Positions 43,155 to 51,616 of a stretch of 64,000 nucleotides of DNA are shown here, piece after piece; position 1 is the stretch's first letter, and each line of letters opens with the position of its first letter. The translations under genes were made by a program, and so were the position numbers. The stretch is from Marinibaculum pumilum (GTDB lineage Bacteria; Pseudomonadota; Alphaproteobacteria; Ferrovibrionales; Ferrovibrionaceae), in contig NZ_JBHRTR010000028.1 of the NCBI RefSeq assembly GCF_042646425.1, forward strand, positions 62,001 to 126,000, given 5' to 3'. The notes beneath the pieces are model-generated. The model did not search any database. It was given only the letters and a program-made list of their open reading frames with translations, and was not told where the DNA came from.

Positions 43155-43928
43155 CTATGCGGTGACGTGAAACCCGCCATCAGCATAGACGACGGAGCCG
43201 GTCAGCGGCGTGCCGGCATCCGAGGCCAGGAAGGCGGCGATGCGGCCGATCTCGCCGATTTCCACCAGGCGGTGCGCCGGGGTGCGTTTCCGCACCCGGT
43301 CCAGCAGCGCGTCGAACCGGTCGATGCCGGAGGCGGCACGGGTCTTCACCGGACCGGCGGAGATCGCATGCACCCGGATGCGATCGTCGGCCAGGCTGGC
43401 AGCGAGGTAGCGGGTGCTGCATTCCAGCGCCGCCTTCACCGGCCCCATCAGGTTGTAGTTCTCCACCACCTTGTCGGCGCCGTAGAAGCTGACCGTCATC
43501 AGGCAGCCGCCATCGGCCATCAGCGGCCGCGCCAGCCGTGCCATGCGGATGAAGGAATGGCAGGAGACGTCCATCGCCATGGCGAAGCCCTCCGCGGAGC
43601 AGTCGACCAGTGGGGCATGCAGATCCTCCCGCGGCGCGAAGGCGACGGAATGGAGCAGGAAGTCGAGCCCGCCCCAATGCTCCGCGATCGCTGCGAATAC
43701 CGCCTCCAGTTGGCCGGCCTCGCGCAGGTCGCAGGGCAGGCGCAGCTCGGCCTCGACCGCGTCGGCGACCGGCGCGACGAAGGGTGCCGCCTTCCCGTTC
43801 AGGTAGGTGACGGCCAGGCGCGCGCCTGCGTCATGGAAAGCTGTCGCGCAGCCGGCGGCGATGCTGCTCTCGTTGGCGATGCCGACCACCAGGCCGCGCT
43901 TGCCGTCCAGATCCACGATGCCGGTCAT
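43155..43928 (-). CDS. FabI-like enoyl-[acyl-carrier-protein] reductase
   Basis: A 257-residue SDR of the FabI type from ATG 43928. The cofactor loop is GIANESSIAAGCATAF, like GVANxxSIAWGIA of FabI. Tyr149 and Tyr158 with Lys165 form the FabI pattern (SFYGADKVVENYNLMGPVK, Tyr-x6-Lys). It ends YADGGFHVTA. It would reduce trans-2-enoyl-ACP with NADH. With the FabL-like protein at 9955 there are two different Tyr-x6-Lys reductases in the window; a housekeeping FabI may be elsewhere. Confidence 0.88.
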   Translation of the reverse strand: MTGIVDLDGKRGLVVGIANESSIAAGCATAFHDAGARLAVTYLNGKAAPFVAPVADAVEAELRLPCDLREAGQLEAVFAAIAEHWGGLDFLLHSVAFAPREDLHAPLVDCSAEGFAMAMDVSCHSFIRMARLARPLMADGGCLMTVSFYGADKVVENYNLMGPVKAALECSTRYLAASLADDRIRVHAISAGPVKTRAASGIDRFDALLDRVRKRTPAHRLVEIGEIGRIAAFLASDAGTPLTGSVVYADGGFHVTA

Positions 43929-43951
43929 GCCGTCGTTCCATCCTTGTCCTG

Positions 43952-43990
43952 CTGTCGCGGGGCGCACTGAAACGGTGCGCCCCGCGACAG
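43952..43990. terminator. Perfect 16-bp hairpin between the Sco1 and FabI-like genes
   Basis: CTGTCGCGGGGCGCAC (43952-43967) pairs fully with 43975-43990 around the loop TGAAACG. It lies downstream of the copper-cluster genes on their (minus) strand and just upstream of the FabI-like start. No T run follows on either strand, so it is a likely but unproven transcription end. Confidence 0.6.
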
Positions 43991-44066
43991 GCAAGGGACG
44001 CTTTCGTGACAGGGGGCCCGTGCGGCGTTCCGCCGCTCAGCAGGACATGGTACGGCGTTCGGCCGC

Positions 44067-44678
44067 TCAGGCGCCGGCCAGCCGGCGCAGCTTCTGCAGC
44101 ATCACCGCCGGGTCCTCGCCATAGGCCAGGGTGCCGGTGAAGCGGCCCTCCGCATCCATCAGGAAGACGGAGGCGGTATGGTCGATGGTGTAACCGCCAT
44201 TGTCGGTCGGAACCCGCTCGTAAAAGACCCGGTAGGCCTTCGCGACCTGCGCGATCTCGGTCTGCGTGCCGGTCAACCCCCGGATCCGCGGGTCGAAGGC
44301 GGACAGGTAGGACGCCATCGTTGCCGGCCGGTCGCGTTCCCAGTCGACGGAAACGAAGACGAAGTTCAGCCGGTCGGCGGTATCGCCGAGCGCCTCGATC
44401 AGCCCGCTCAGCTCCGCCAGGGTGGTCGGGCAGACATCGGGGCAGAAGGTGAAGCCGAAGAAGATGACCGTCGGCTTGCCACGCAGGTCCGCCTCGGTGA
44501 CGGTGCGGCCGTCGGTTCCGGTCAGGGTGAAGGGGCCGCCGATAGCGGCGATGCCGGTCGCCGACGCCGCCGGACTGTTCCGGCCTGACCCGGTGGCGAT
44601 CAGGACATAGGCGCCGAGGGCGGCGGCGATCGCCAGGATCGCCGCCGCCAGCAGGGCTGTCCGTCGGGACGGCATCAC
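44067..44678 (-). CDS. SCO1/SenC-family copper chaperone
   Basis: A 203-residue protein with an N-terminal membrane anchor (AAAILAIAAALGAYVLIATG) and a thioredoxin fold. Copper ligands are Cys79 and Cys83 (FCPDVCP) and His167 (IDHTASV). It assembles the CuA site of cytochrome c oxidase with PCuAC proteins. Its ATG overlaps the stop of the PCuAC gene by 4 bp, and its 3' end is followed by a near-duplicate of about 19 bp (44023-44041 and 44051-44069). Confidence 0.95.
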   Translation of the reverse strand: MMPSRRTALLAAAILAIAAALGAYVLIATGSGRNSPAASATGIAAIGGPFTLTGTDGRTVTEADLRGKPTVIFFGFTFCPDVCPTTLAELSGLIEALGDTADRLNFVFVSVDWERDRPATMASYLSAFDPRIRGLTGTQTEIAQVAKAYRVFYERVPTDNGGYTIDHTASVFLMDAEGRFTGTLAYGEDPAVMLQKLRRLAGA

Positions 44679-45187
44679 TGCTTCTTCATGCCGTCATGGT
44701 TCATGTCGCCATGATCCTTGCTCCCCATGCCCTTGGGGGCACGGGCGCCGATCGGGGCGACGAACATCTCCACCGACACCTCTCCCGCCTTCTCGAACTG
44801 CAGGGTGACCGGGACCGGCGGGCCCTCGATCACCGGCGCGGCGAGGTCGAGGAACATCAGGTGGTCGCTGCCGGGCTTCAGCTCGACCGTGCCGCCGGCG
44901 GGAATTGCCAGCCCGTCCGGCAGATGGCGCATCTTCATGATGCCGTCATTCATCTCCATGGTGTGGATTTCCACCGTGCCGATCGGCGAGCTGGCGCCGA
45001 TCAGCCGGTCGTCCTCCGGGCCCGCGTTGCGAATGGTGGCGAAGCCGCCGGCGGCACGGGCGGCCGGCGGCGTGGCCCGGGTCCAGGCCTCTTCGACCTT
45101 GACCGTCGGATGACCGTCGTCTTTGGCGAGGGCGGGCAGGCTGCCGGCGATCATGCCGGCGGCGATCAGGCAGGCAAGAAGGCGCAT
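44675..45187 (-). CDS. Periplasmic copper chaperone PCu(A)C
   Basis: A 170-residue exported protein; ATG 45187 follows GGAGACGAG. The signal peptide ends at PALA (residue 21). Copper-binding residues are His75, Met86, His109 and Met111 in EIHTMEMNDGIMKMRHL and SDHLMFLDL, the PCuAC pattern. The C terminus is His/Met-rich (KDHGDMNHDGMKKQ), a second possible copper site. It passes Cu(I) to oxidase or to the Sco1 protein encoded directly after it. Confidence 0.95.
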   Translation of the reverse strand: MRLLACLIAAGMIAGSLPALAKDDGHPTVKVEEAWTRATPPAARAAGGFATIRNAGPEDDRLIGASSPIGTVEIHTMEMNDGIMKMRHLPDGLAIPAGGTVELKPGSDHLMFLDLAAPVIEGPPVPVTLQFEKAGEVSVEMFVAPIGARAPKGMGSKDHGDMNHDGMKKQ

Positions 45188-45320
45188 ATCTCGTCTCCGA
45201 ATTGGGGCGTGCCGCATGCGAGGGTCCCGTCTTTTCGGTCCCGTCGCTTCGGTCTTCGGCACGCAGAGCCTGCGCGGCAGGGGCCGCGCCAGGCGTAATG
45301 TGGGAAAATCTGCGGGCGGA

Positions 45321-45731
45321 TCAGGCCGCGGCGGGCGGTGCCCTGGCCTCCGGCAGCCGGAACGCCGGTCCGGCCGGCCGTTCCAGCCCGGAAGCGGTCG
45401 CGAAGGCGCCGGGTCCGGCCGGCGCGGGCAGGACATGCAGGGTCGCGGAGGCCGGCAGGGCGGGGGGCAGCCCGCCCAGCGCCTGGCAGAGCGCGAGGCA
45501 GCAGGAATGGGCCGGGGCCGCCGGGCCGCCGGGGATGTCCGTGCCGGCGCCGGCAGCCAAGAGGCCGGACGGCGAGCAGATCACGGCGAACCCGCCGCCG
45601 GCGCTGCCGGCATGGGCGATGCCCGCCCCGATCCCGCCGATCAGGGTCTGCAGCACCAGGAACCAGGCAATCAGCAGGGCAAGCGCGCCGCCGCTTAGCC
45701 GGTCCCGCAGGATGTCGCGCATGAACCGCAT
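45321..45731 (-). CDS. DUF2946-like small membrane-anchored protein
   Basis: About 136 residues from ATG 45731 (or ATG 45722). One hydrophobic segment (GALALLIAWFLVLQTLIGGI) is followed by a small Gly/Ala-rich exported domain with Cys residues (VICSPSG, HSCCLALCQ) and a Pro-rich tail. It looks like the DUF2946/copper-neighbour proteins often found upstream of PCuAC and Sco1 genes. The Cys cluster may bind copper. Family assignment is moderate. Confidence 0.6.
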   Translation of the reverse strand: MRFMRDILRDRLSGGALALLIAWFLVLQTLIGGIGAGIAHAGSAGGGFAVICSPSGLLAAGAGTDIPGGPAAPAHSCCLALCQALGGLPPALPASATLHVLPAPAGPGAFATASGLERPAGPAFRLPEARAPPAAA

Positions 45732-45805
45732 CGCCGCTTGATGCCAGAAAGCGCCCGCCCCGTCACGGGGACAGATGCGCGCAGCGGCGACCGCGTCGCG
45801 GCGGC

Positions 45806-46168
45806 TCAGTCCGCGCCGCGCAGCCAGAGGCGCAGCGCCTCGGCATTGTTGCGCTGCTCGTCCCTGGCGGCATAGAGCAGGGTGACCGGGCCGGCGGCGG
45901 CGAGACGGCGCAGTCCGGCGACCGCTTCGGCGGCTTCCGGCGCGGCGAGTTCGGCCGCATAGGCGGCACGGAAGTTCTCCCAGCCGTCGGGATTGTCGTG
46001 AAAGGCCCGCCGCAAGGCATCGCTGGGCGCCAGGGCCTTCAGCCAATGATCGATCCCGGCCTTCTCCTTCGAGATGCCGCGTGGCCAGAGCCGGTCGACC
46101 AGGACCCGGCTGCCGTCGCCGTCGCTGCCCGGTTCGTAGACCCGCCTGGTCCGGAACGCGGCGCTCAT
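45806..46168 (-). CDS. DUF488 family protein
   Basis: A 120-residue protein with the family signature RRVYEPGSDGDGSRVLVDRL followed by WPRGISKEKAGIDHWLK, and the end VTLLYAARDEQRNNAEAL. Function is unknown; members are small cytoplasmic proteins. Its ATG overlaps the stop of the thioesterase gene by 4 bp (ATGA), so the two are translated together. Confidence 0.92.
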   Translation of the reverse strand: MSAAFRTRRVYEPGSDGDGSRVLVDRLWPRGISKEKAGIDHWLKALAPSDALRRAFHDNPDGWENFRAAYAAELAAPEAAEAVAGLRRLAAAGPVTLLYAARDEQRNNAEALRLWLRGAD

Positions 46169-46701
46169 GGCGCGGCCATCACGAACAGGGTGGAGGTGCC
46201 GTGCGCCAGCAGCCTGCCGTCGGGACCGGTCACCCGCGCCTCGCAGGAGATGATCTGGCGGCCCTGCGACACCACTTTGGACTCGCAGCGGACCCGGCCG
46301 GTCTGCGGCCGGATCGGCCGCGACAGGTTGCCCTTCGTCTCCACCGTCGTGTAGCCGCTGCCGGCCGGCAGCAGCGACATCCCGGCGCAGCCTGCGGCGC
46401 TGTCGATCATGGTCAGGGCCCAGCCGCCATGCACCGTGCCGAGCGGGTTGTACAGATGCACGCCGGTATCGCCCTCGAAGGCGGCGAAGCCCTCGCCGAC
46501 CGCCACCAGGCGGAAGGTCAGCACCTGGCAGATCGGCGGATGCGGCAGATGCCCGTCGATGATCCGCTGCAGGATCTCGCGGCCGGAGAGGCCGGCGATA
46601 TCCTCATGCGCCGCCACGCCGTAGCGGAACGCGCTCCAATCCTCGGCCTGCGGCGGGGCGGCCGCCGGGATCTCCAGGGTTTCGGCTGTACGGCTGGTCA
46701 T
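46165..46701 (-). CDS. PaaI-family acyl-CoA thioesterase
   Basis: A 178-residue hot-dog fold protein; ATG 46701 has GGAAAGT upstream (ATG 46713, MESTM, is possible). The catalytic region is YNPLGTVHGGWALTMIDSAA, with the HGG turn and acidic residue of the PaaI group. It would hydrolyse acyl-CoA, perhaps aromatic. It is divergent from a MarR gene, and two repeated operator-like sites lie between. Confidence 0.9.
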   Translation of the reverse strand: MTSRTAETLEIPAAAPPQAEDWSAFRYGVAAHEDIAGLSGREILQRIIDGHLPHPPICQVLTFRLVAVGEGFAAFEGDTGVHLYNPLGTVHGGWALTMIDSAAGCAGMSLLPAGSGYTTVETKGNLSRPIRPQTGRVRCESKVVSQGRQIISCEARVTGPDGRLLAHGTSTLFVMAAP

Positions 46702-46711
46702 GGTACTTTCC

Positions 46712-46738
46712 ATGTAGATACATTGAATGTAGATGCAT
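46712..46738. promoter_or_regulatory. Two direct operator-like sites between thioesterase and MarR genes
   Basis: ATGTAGATACAT (46712-46723) and ATGTAGATGCAT (46727-46738) are near-identical, near-palindromic 12-mers 15 bp apart in an AT-rich patch. MarR proteins bind such sites. The second covers the ATG at 46733, so the regulator's real start is probably ATG 46745. Confidence 0.72.
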
Positions 46739-46744
46739 ATAACT

Positions 46745-47212
46745 ATGACAAGCGGACTGCAAGCCCGCCGGGTGGCACCCACCCTGACCGACGACGCCCG
46801 CAAGGTGATTGCGGGGGATGCCGGCTGGCAGATGCGGGTCGCGGCCCGCCGGCTGGCGGTGCATCTGGACGATGCGATCTCGGCACACGGCTTGAGCAGT
46901 GCCCAGTTCACGCTGATGTGCCTGATCGCCTCCGCGCCCGACGACACGATCGGCGGGCTGGCTGCGCGGGCCGGCCTCGACCAGTCCACCCTGTCGCGGA
47001 CCGTCGAAGGGCTGGTGCGCGCCGGCTTGGCGGAGGTGGTGACGGCGGAAAAGGACCGTCGCCGCCGTGCCGTCTGGCTGACGGAGGCGGGGGCACGGCG
47101 CCTTGCCGCGGCGATGCCGGACTGGCGCGCCGCCCATGCCGCGCTCGGACCTGCGGCGGAAGGCTGCACCCGCCTGCTGCAGGCGATGCCCGATCCGCCG
47201 GCGGGCGATTGA
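46745..47212 (+). CDS. MarR-family transcriptional regulator
   Basis: About 155 residues from ATG 46745 (ATG 46733 is in frame but inside the putative operator). Helices and winged helix are typical: DAGWQMRVAARRLAVHLDDA, then IGGLAARAGLDQSTLSRTVE and AEKDRRRRAVWLTEAG. It has no sensing Cys. It probably represses the divergent thioesterase/DUF488 pair and itself, responding to an aromatic acid or CoA ester. Confidence 0.9.
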   Translation: MTSGLQARRVAPTLTDDARKVIAGDAGWQMRVAARRLAVHLDDAISAHGLSSAQFTLMCLIASAPDDTIGGLAARAGLDQSTLSRTVEGLVRAGLAEVVTAEKDRRRRAVWLTEAGARRLAAAMPDWRAAHAALGPAAEGCTRLLQAMPDPPAGD

Positions 47213-47225
47213 GGGCAGCGCGGCG

Positions 47226-47711
47226 ATGACCGGACCGCAAAGAGCCGACGATGGCGTGCAATTCCGCCTGTCCTGCGCCGCCGATCGGGATGCCCTCCAT
47301 GGCATCTGGGACCGCGCGGTGCGCGCCACCCACGGTTTCCTTTCGCCTGCGCATCATGCAGAGATCTCCCGCATGCTCCACCGGGACTATCTCGGCCGTG
47401 CCGAGCTACTGGTCGCCGTCCGGGCGATTGCGGCGCGTGAGGTCCTGCTGGGCTTCATGGGCATGACCGGACGGCATATCGATGCCCTGTTCATCGACCC
47501 TGCGGCGTCCGGCTGCGGGCTTGGCCGGCGCTTTGTTGCGCAGGCCCGGCGGCGCGGTGTGCCGCTGACGGTCGACGTGAACGAGCAGAACACGGGCGCC
47601 CTCGGCTTCTACCTGCATCTGGGCTTCGTCCGGGTGGGGCGCAGTCCCTGCGATGGCGACGGCCGCCCCTATCCGATCCTGCACCTGCGCGAGCCGCCGG
47701 GGTCGCGCTGA
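47226..47711 (+). CDS. GNAT-family N-acetyltransferase
   Basis: A 161-residue acetyltransferase; ATG 47226 follows GAGGG and starts 13 bp after the MarR stop. Acetyl-CoA motif region: IDALFIDPAASGCGLGRRFV, then VDVNEQNTGALGFYLHLGFV. It is close to YjaB/PhnO-like enzymes. Substrate unknown. Probably co-transcribed with the regulator. Confidence 0.88.
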   Translation: MTGPQRADDGVQFRLSCAADRDALHGIWDRAVRATHGFLSPAHHAEISRMLHRDYLGRAELLVAVRAIAAREVLLGFMGMTGRHIDALFIDPAASGCGLGRRFVAQARRRGVPLTVDVNEQNTGALGFYLHLGFVRVGRSPCDGDGRPYPILHLREPPGSR

Positions 47712-47837
47712 CGCAGCCTGCCTGCCTCCGATGCATTGCAGCAGGGACGAATGCGCAGGCCTGCCTGTCTGGCCGGCCGCGGCCGCCCTCGGCTATTGTC
47801 GCGACGCGGGAATGCCCCGCGCGAATCCCATCCGGTC

Positions 47838-48947
47838 ATGGCCGATATATCCCTCACCCGCCTCAGCCGTTCCGCCAGCGATGCCGCCCGTCCCTCGGTG
47901 CAGGCCTGGCTGCGTCTGTCGGCGAACACCCGCGGCATCGTCTGGATGCTGCTCTCCGGCGTGCTGTTCTCCTGCATGGCGGCGCTGATCAAGTTCGTCG
48001 GCTCGGAGATCAATTCCTTCCAGATGGCGTTCTTCCGGACCGGCTTCGGCCTGCTGGCGATCCTGCCCTTCGTCTTCCTGTCGGGCGGCCTGCGGGTGAT
48101 CCGCACCCGGCGGCTCGGCGGCCATTTCATGCGCGGGCTGTGCGGCGCGGTCGCGATGTGCGCGATGTTCTACGCGATCAGCGAGCTGCCGCTCGCCGAC
48201 GCCACCGCCTATACCTTCACCAAGCCGCTGTTCCTGGTGCTGCTGGCCGCCCTGTTCCTGGGCGAGCCGGTGCGGCTGCGCCGCGCCACCGCCACCGCGA
48301 TCGGCTTCGGCGGCATCCTGCTGATGATGCAGGGCCAGGGCTTCCAGGGGGAACTGGAATGGGCCGCCCTGGTGGCGCTGGGCGGCGCCGCGATGGTCGC
48401 CATCGTGGTGGTGCAGGTGAAGCGCCTGATGCGCACCGAATCCCCGCTGACCGTGCTGTTCTGGTTCGGCGTGATCTCCACCCTGCTGACCCTGGCGCCG
48501 GCGCTTTATGTCTGGGTCCATCCGACCTGGGAGGAACTGGGCCTGCTGGTCGCCATCGGCATCACCGGCGCCAGCGCCCAGAGCTGCATCATCCGCGGCT
48601 ACCGGGTGGCGGAAGCGACGGTGATCGCGCCGTTCGACTATGTCCGCCTGCTCTATGCCGCGGCCTTCGGCTTCTTCCTGTTCGGCGAGGTGCCGGGCTG
48701 GTGGACCATCGCCGGCGCGGCCGTGGTGGTGGCCGCGACCCTGTACATCGCCTTCCGCGAGGCGCAGCTCGGCAAGCAGCGCCAGGCGCCGTTGGTCGAC
48801 CAGCTGCCGCTGAAGCCCGGCCACATGGTCAGCCACGACGGCGCCGCGCCGTCGCCGACCGCCGGTGCGCCGGCAGGAGAGATCACCATCGGCGCGCCCG
48901 CCGCAGGCGGGACGGGCCGTGCCGGCCGGGACAAGGATCCCGGCTGA
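47838..48947 (+). CDS. DMT-superfamily (EamA) transporter
   Basis: A 369-residue inner-membrane protein with ten predicted helices in two EamA repeats (GIVWMLLSGVLFSCMAALIK starts the first; LEWAALVALGGAAMVAIVVV the second). ATG 47838. Such proteins export amino acids, nucleosides or drugs. A long Pro/Gly/Ala cytoplasmic tail (about 50 residues from QLPLKPGHMV) is unusual for the family. It reads in the same direction as the following CMD and dehydrogenase genes. Confidence 0.9.
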   Translation: MADISLTRLSRSASDAARPSVQAWLRLSANTRGIVWMLLSGVLFSCMAALIKFVGSEINSFQMAFFRTGFGLLAILPFVFLSGGLRVIRTRRLGGHFMRGLCGAVAMCAMFYAISELPLADATAYTFTKPLFLVLLAALFLGEPVRLRRATATAIGFGGILLMMQGQGFQGELEWAALVALGGAAMVAIVVVQVKRLMRTESPLTVLFWFGVISTLLTLAPALYVWVHPTWEELGLLVAIGITGASAQSCIIRGYRVAEATVIAPFDYVRLLYAAAFGFFLFGEVPGWWTIAGAAVVVAATLYIAFREAQLGKQRQAPLVDQLPLKPGHMVSHDGAAPSPTAGAPAGEITIGAPAAGGTGRAGRDKDPG

Positions 48948-48973
48948 ACCGCCGCAAGAAAGGGGAGACCGGA

Positions 48974-49393
48974 ATGGACAAGGAACTGCACGACAAGGGC
49001 CTGTCGGTGCGCCGCGCGGTGCTGGGCGACAGCTATGTCGATCGGGCGATGGGCAATGCGGACAGCTTCAGCCAGCCGCTGCAGGACATCCTGAACGAGT
49101 ATTGCTGGGGCGCGGTCTGGGGCGATGCCGGGTTGAGCCGCAAGCAGCGCAGCCTGAACAATCTGTGCATGCTCTCCGCCCTGAACCGGACGGAGGAGTT
49201 CAAGACCCATTTCCGCGGCGCGTTGCGCAACGGCGTGACCCTGACGGAACTGCAGCAGACCCTGCTGCAGGTCGGCATCTATTGCGGCATCCCCGCCGCG
49301 GTGGAGGCGTTCCGCAACGCCCGCGAGGTGCTGAAAGCGGAGGGCATCGACCCCGACAAAGTCCCGCACGACAAGCCCGTGGACATGGGCTGA
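48974..49393 (+). CDS. Carboxymuconolactone decarboxylase (CMD) family protein
   Basis: A 139-residue protein; ATG 48974 follows GGGGAGA. The pattern LQDILNEYCWGAVWGD, then LSRKQRSLNNLCMLSALNR and THFRGALRNGVTLTELQQTL matches PcaC-like proteins, in which these residues shape the lactone site. It may decarboxylate a lactone or serve as an AhpD-like protein, but it lacks the CxxC pair of AhpD. It is 4 bp from the next gene. Confidence 0.9.
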   Translation: MDKELHDKGLSVRRAVLGDSYVDRAMGNADSFSQPLQDILNEYCWGAVWGDAGLSRKQRSLNNLCMLSALNRTEEFKTHFRGALRNGVTLTELQQTLLQVGIYCGIPAAVEAFRNAREVLKAEGIDPDKVPHDKPVDMG

Positions 49394-49397
49394 ACCC

Positions 49398-50306
49398 ATG
49401 GCGGGCTCGGGCGAGGGTCAGGTCACGGCCTACGGCTTCATCGGCCTGGGCGACATGGGCGGGCCGATGGCGGCCAACCTGACGAAGGCGATGTCGGAAG
49501 CCGGGGCGACGGTCTGGGTCTACGACAAGGCGGGGACCGCGGAGCGCGCGCCGGAAGGCGCACAGGCCGCCGACGGCATCGCCGCGATGGCGGCGCAGGC
49601 GGAGACGGTTTTCCTCAGCGTGCCCGACGGGCGGATCTCGGCGGCGCTGCTGGCGGAGATCGTCGCCGCCCCGGATCGGCGCACGACCACAATCATCGAC
49701 CTTTCCACCGTCGGCGTCGACGATGCCATCGCGATGGCGGAGACGGCCGCGGCATCGGGCATCGCCTTTGCCGACTGCCCGGTCTCCGGCGGCCGGGCGA
49801 AGGCGATCGCCGGCACCATCACGATGATCTTCGGCGGCCCGGCGGCGGTTCTGGAACGGCACCGCGCGGCCCTGGACGCGATGGGTGGCAATGTCTTCCA
49901 TGTCGGCGAGAAGGCGGGGCAGGGCAGCGCCATGAAGCTGCTGAACAACTACCTCTCCGCCTGCAACATGGCCGCGGCGAGCGAGGCGGTGACCTTCGGC
50001 CTGCGCCAGGGCCTGCAGATGCAGACGATCCTGGACGTGGTCAACGTCTCCACCGGCATGAATACCGCCACCGCGGACAAGTTTCCGCGCTGCATCGTCT
50101 CCGGCACCAACCATACCGGCTTCCGCGCCGCCCTGCTGGCGAAGGACGTAAACCTGTACCTGGCGCAGGCCCGGCGGAACGGCACGCCGGTCACCCTGTC
50201 GTCGAAGGTGGCGGAGATCTGCGATGCCGTGGTGGCGGAGAAGCCCGACGGCGACATGATCGACCACTGGTTCCACGTGCAGGCGCAGGCGTCCAACGAC
50301 CGGTAG
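49398..50306 (+). CDS. 3-hydroxyisobutyrate dehydrogenase-family oxidoreductase
   Basis: A 302-residue NAD(P)-dependent enzyme. Residues near 14-30 carry the dinucleotide motif GFIGLGDMGGPMAANLTKAM; the substrate signature is DCPVSGGRAKAIAGTITMIF and the catalytic Lys lies in GQGSAMKLLNNYLSACN. The family oxidises beta-hydroxy acids or reduces tartronate semialdehyde or succinic semialdehyde. Its place after the CMD-family gene suggests a common pathway of aromatic or lactone breakdown. Confidence 0.92.
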   Translation: MAGSGEGQVTAYGFIGLGDMGGPMAANLTKAMSEAGATVWVYDKAGTAERAPEGAQAADGIAAMAAQAETVFLSVPDGRISAALLAEIVAAPDRRTTTIIDLSTVGVDDAIAMAETAAASGIAFADCPVSGGRAKAIAGTITMIFGGPAAVLERHRAALDAMGGNVFHVGEKAGQGSAMKLLNNYLSACNMAAASEAVTFGLRQGLQMQTILDVVNVSTGMNTATADKFPRCIVSGTNHTGFRAALLAKDVNLYLAQARRNGTPVTLSSKVAEICDAVVAEKPDGDMIDHWFHVQAQASNDR

Positions 50307-50359
50307 GAAGCGAACCCGTCGCCGGCCCTCAGGGGGCCACGGCTCCCGCCGGAAGCCGG

Positions 50360-51508
50360 TCAGGCCCGGCTGGCACCGTCCTGGGCAGCCTGGGCGCGGG
50401 ACAGGCGGGTGATCAGCCAGTCGACATCGTCGGTCTCGGCCATGTCCTCGAAGCGGGTCAGGACCCGCTCGATCACCACCTCGACGAAGCGCGGGCGGTC
50501 GCCGGGCAGGCCGTCATATTCCAGTTCGTTGGCGACATCGACGGCGGCACGCACCATCGGCAGCATCTCTTTCGGCTGGCCGCCGCGAATGTAGAGCGCC
50601 TCCAGCCCGCGCCCGCCGGCGTCGGAGATCAGCTGATGGGCGTTCTGCACCGGAACCCCCGCCAGACGTGCCAGGGCGCATTCGAAGAAGTCGACATCGC
50701 CGGTGCAGAGCGCGCGCAGGATCAGGGTCGGCGTCAGCCGGCCATTGGCATGCAGTTCCGCGATCAGGCTGCGCACGTCCTGGCTGGACTGGCCTTCCGC
50801 CAGCATGCCGATCAGCGCCCGTTCGCGGGTCTGCAGCAGCAGGTCGGCCGCGGTGTCCGGCGGCAGTTCGTGATGGGTCACCAGATGCTCGCGCAGGGTC
50901 TCCGACACCAGGGCGACCAGCCGTTCGGAAATCGCGATCGGCAGCTTCGGCCGGTGCACCATCGCCGTGCTGACCGTCTCGCTGTCGCCGAACCGGTCGA
51001 TGGCGCGCGCCATGGCGGGCTCCGGGATCGCCGCGCCGGCATTGCCCATCAGGGTGCCGACGACCGTCTCGTCGCCCTTCTCCACCAGGGCGGAGGACAC
51101 AGCTTCGGAGACCTGCGCCCGCTGTGCCACCGCCGCCTGGTGTTCCTGGCCCGCGCTCTCCACGATCGCCAGCAGATCCTCGTCCGACAGGGCGGCGGAG
51201 AACTGCAGGATCGGGGTCGCCACCTGGGCCACGTCCTTCGCCAGGCGGACCGCAAGGTCGTGCGGGACGTCCGGATTTTCCTTCAGGTTCTGCGACAGGG
51301 CGCTGCGGACACGGACCTCGGCATCGCGCGCCATCAGGGAGATGACCTGTTCGGCCAGGGCCCGTTCGGCATCCGTCAGGGTGCGCTCGCCGAAGGTGCG
51401 GGCGACCTTCGCCGCGGTATCGGCGCGGGTGTCCGGCGAGGGGTCGGCGATCAACCGTTCGATATCGGCCTTGGACAGGGTCCCCATGCCGTCGAAAAAG
51501 CCGCTCAT
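50360..51508 (-). CDS. DUF2336 domain-containing protein
   Basis: A 382-residue all-helical protein made of HEAT-like repeats: LSKADIERLIADPSPDTRAD, then VRVRSALSQNLKENPDVPHD and similar units through the N-terminal 280 residues, which is the DUF2336 pattern typical of alphaproteobacteria. ATG 51508. Function is unknown; members may be scaffolds. It is on the minus strand between converging and same-direction genes with 108 bp to yciB, so it is probably a separate unit. Confidence 0.9.
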   Translation of the reverse strand: MSGFFDGMGTLSKADIERLIADPSPDTRADTAAKVARTFGERTLTDAERALAEQVISLMARDAEVRVRSALSQNLKENPDVPHDLAVRLAKDVAQVATPILQFSAALSDEDLLAIVESAGQEHQAAVAQRAQVSEAVSSALVEKGDETVVGTLMGNAGAAIPEPAMARAIDRFGDSETVSTAMVHRPKLPIAISERLVALVSETLREHLVTHHELPPDTAADLLLQTRERALIGMLAEGQSSQDVRSLIAELHANGRLTPTLILRALCTGDVDFFECALARLAGVPVQNAHQLISDAGGRGLEALYIRGGQPKEMLPMVRAAVDVANELEYDGLPGDRPRFVEVVIERVLTRFEDMAETDDVDWLITRLSRAQAAQDGASRA

Positions 51509-51616
51509 GGTCCGGAATCCTCGGAAAGGGGTTCAGCGCGCCAGTCTAGCGCGAAAAGCGTTGGCGCCCAATGAATGGAGGGTTAACGCCGCCCAGGGAG
51601 GAATGCCTGCCGCGGC

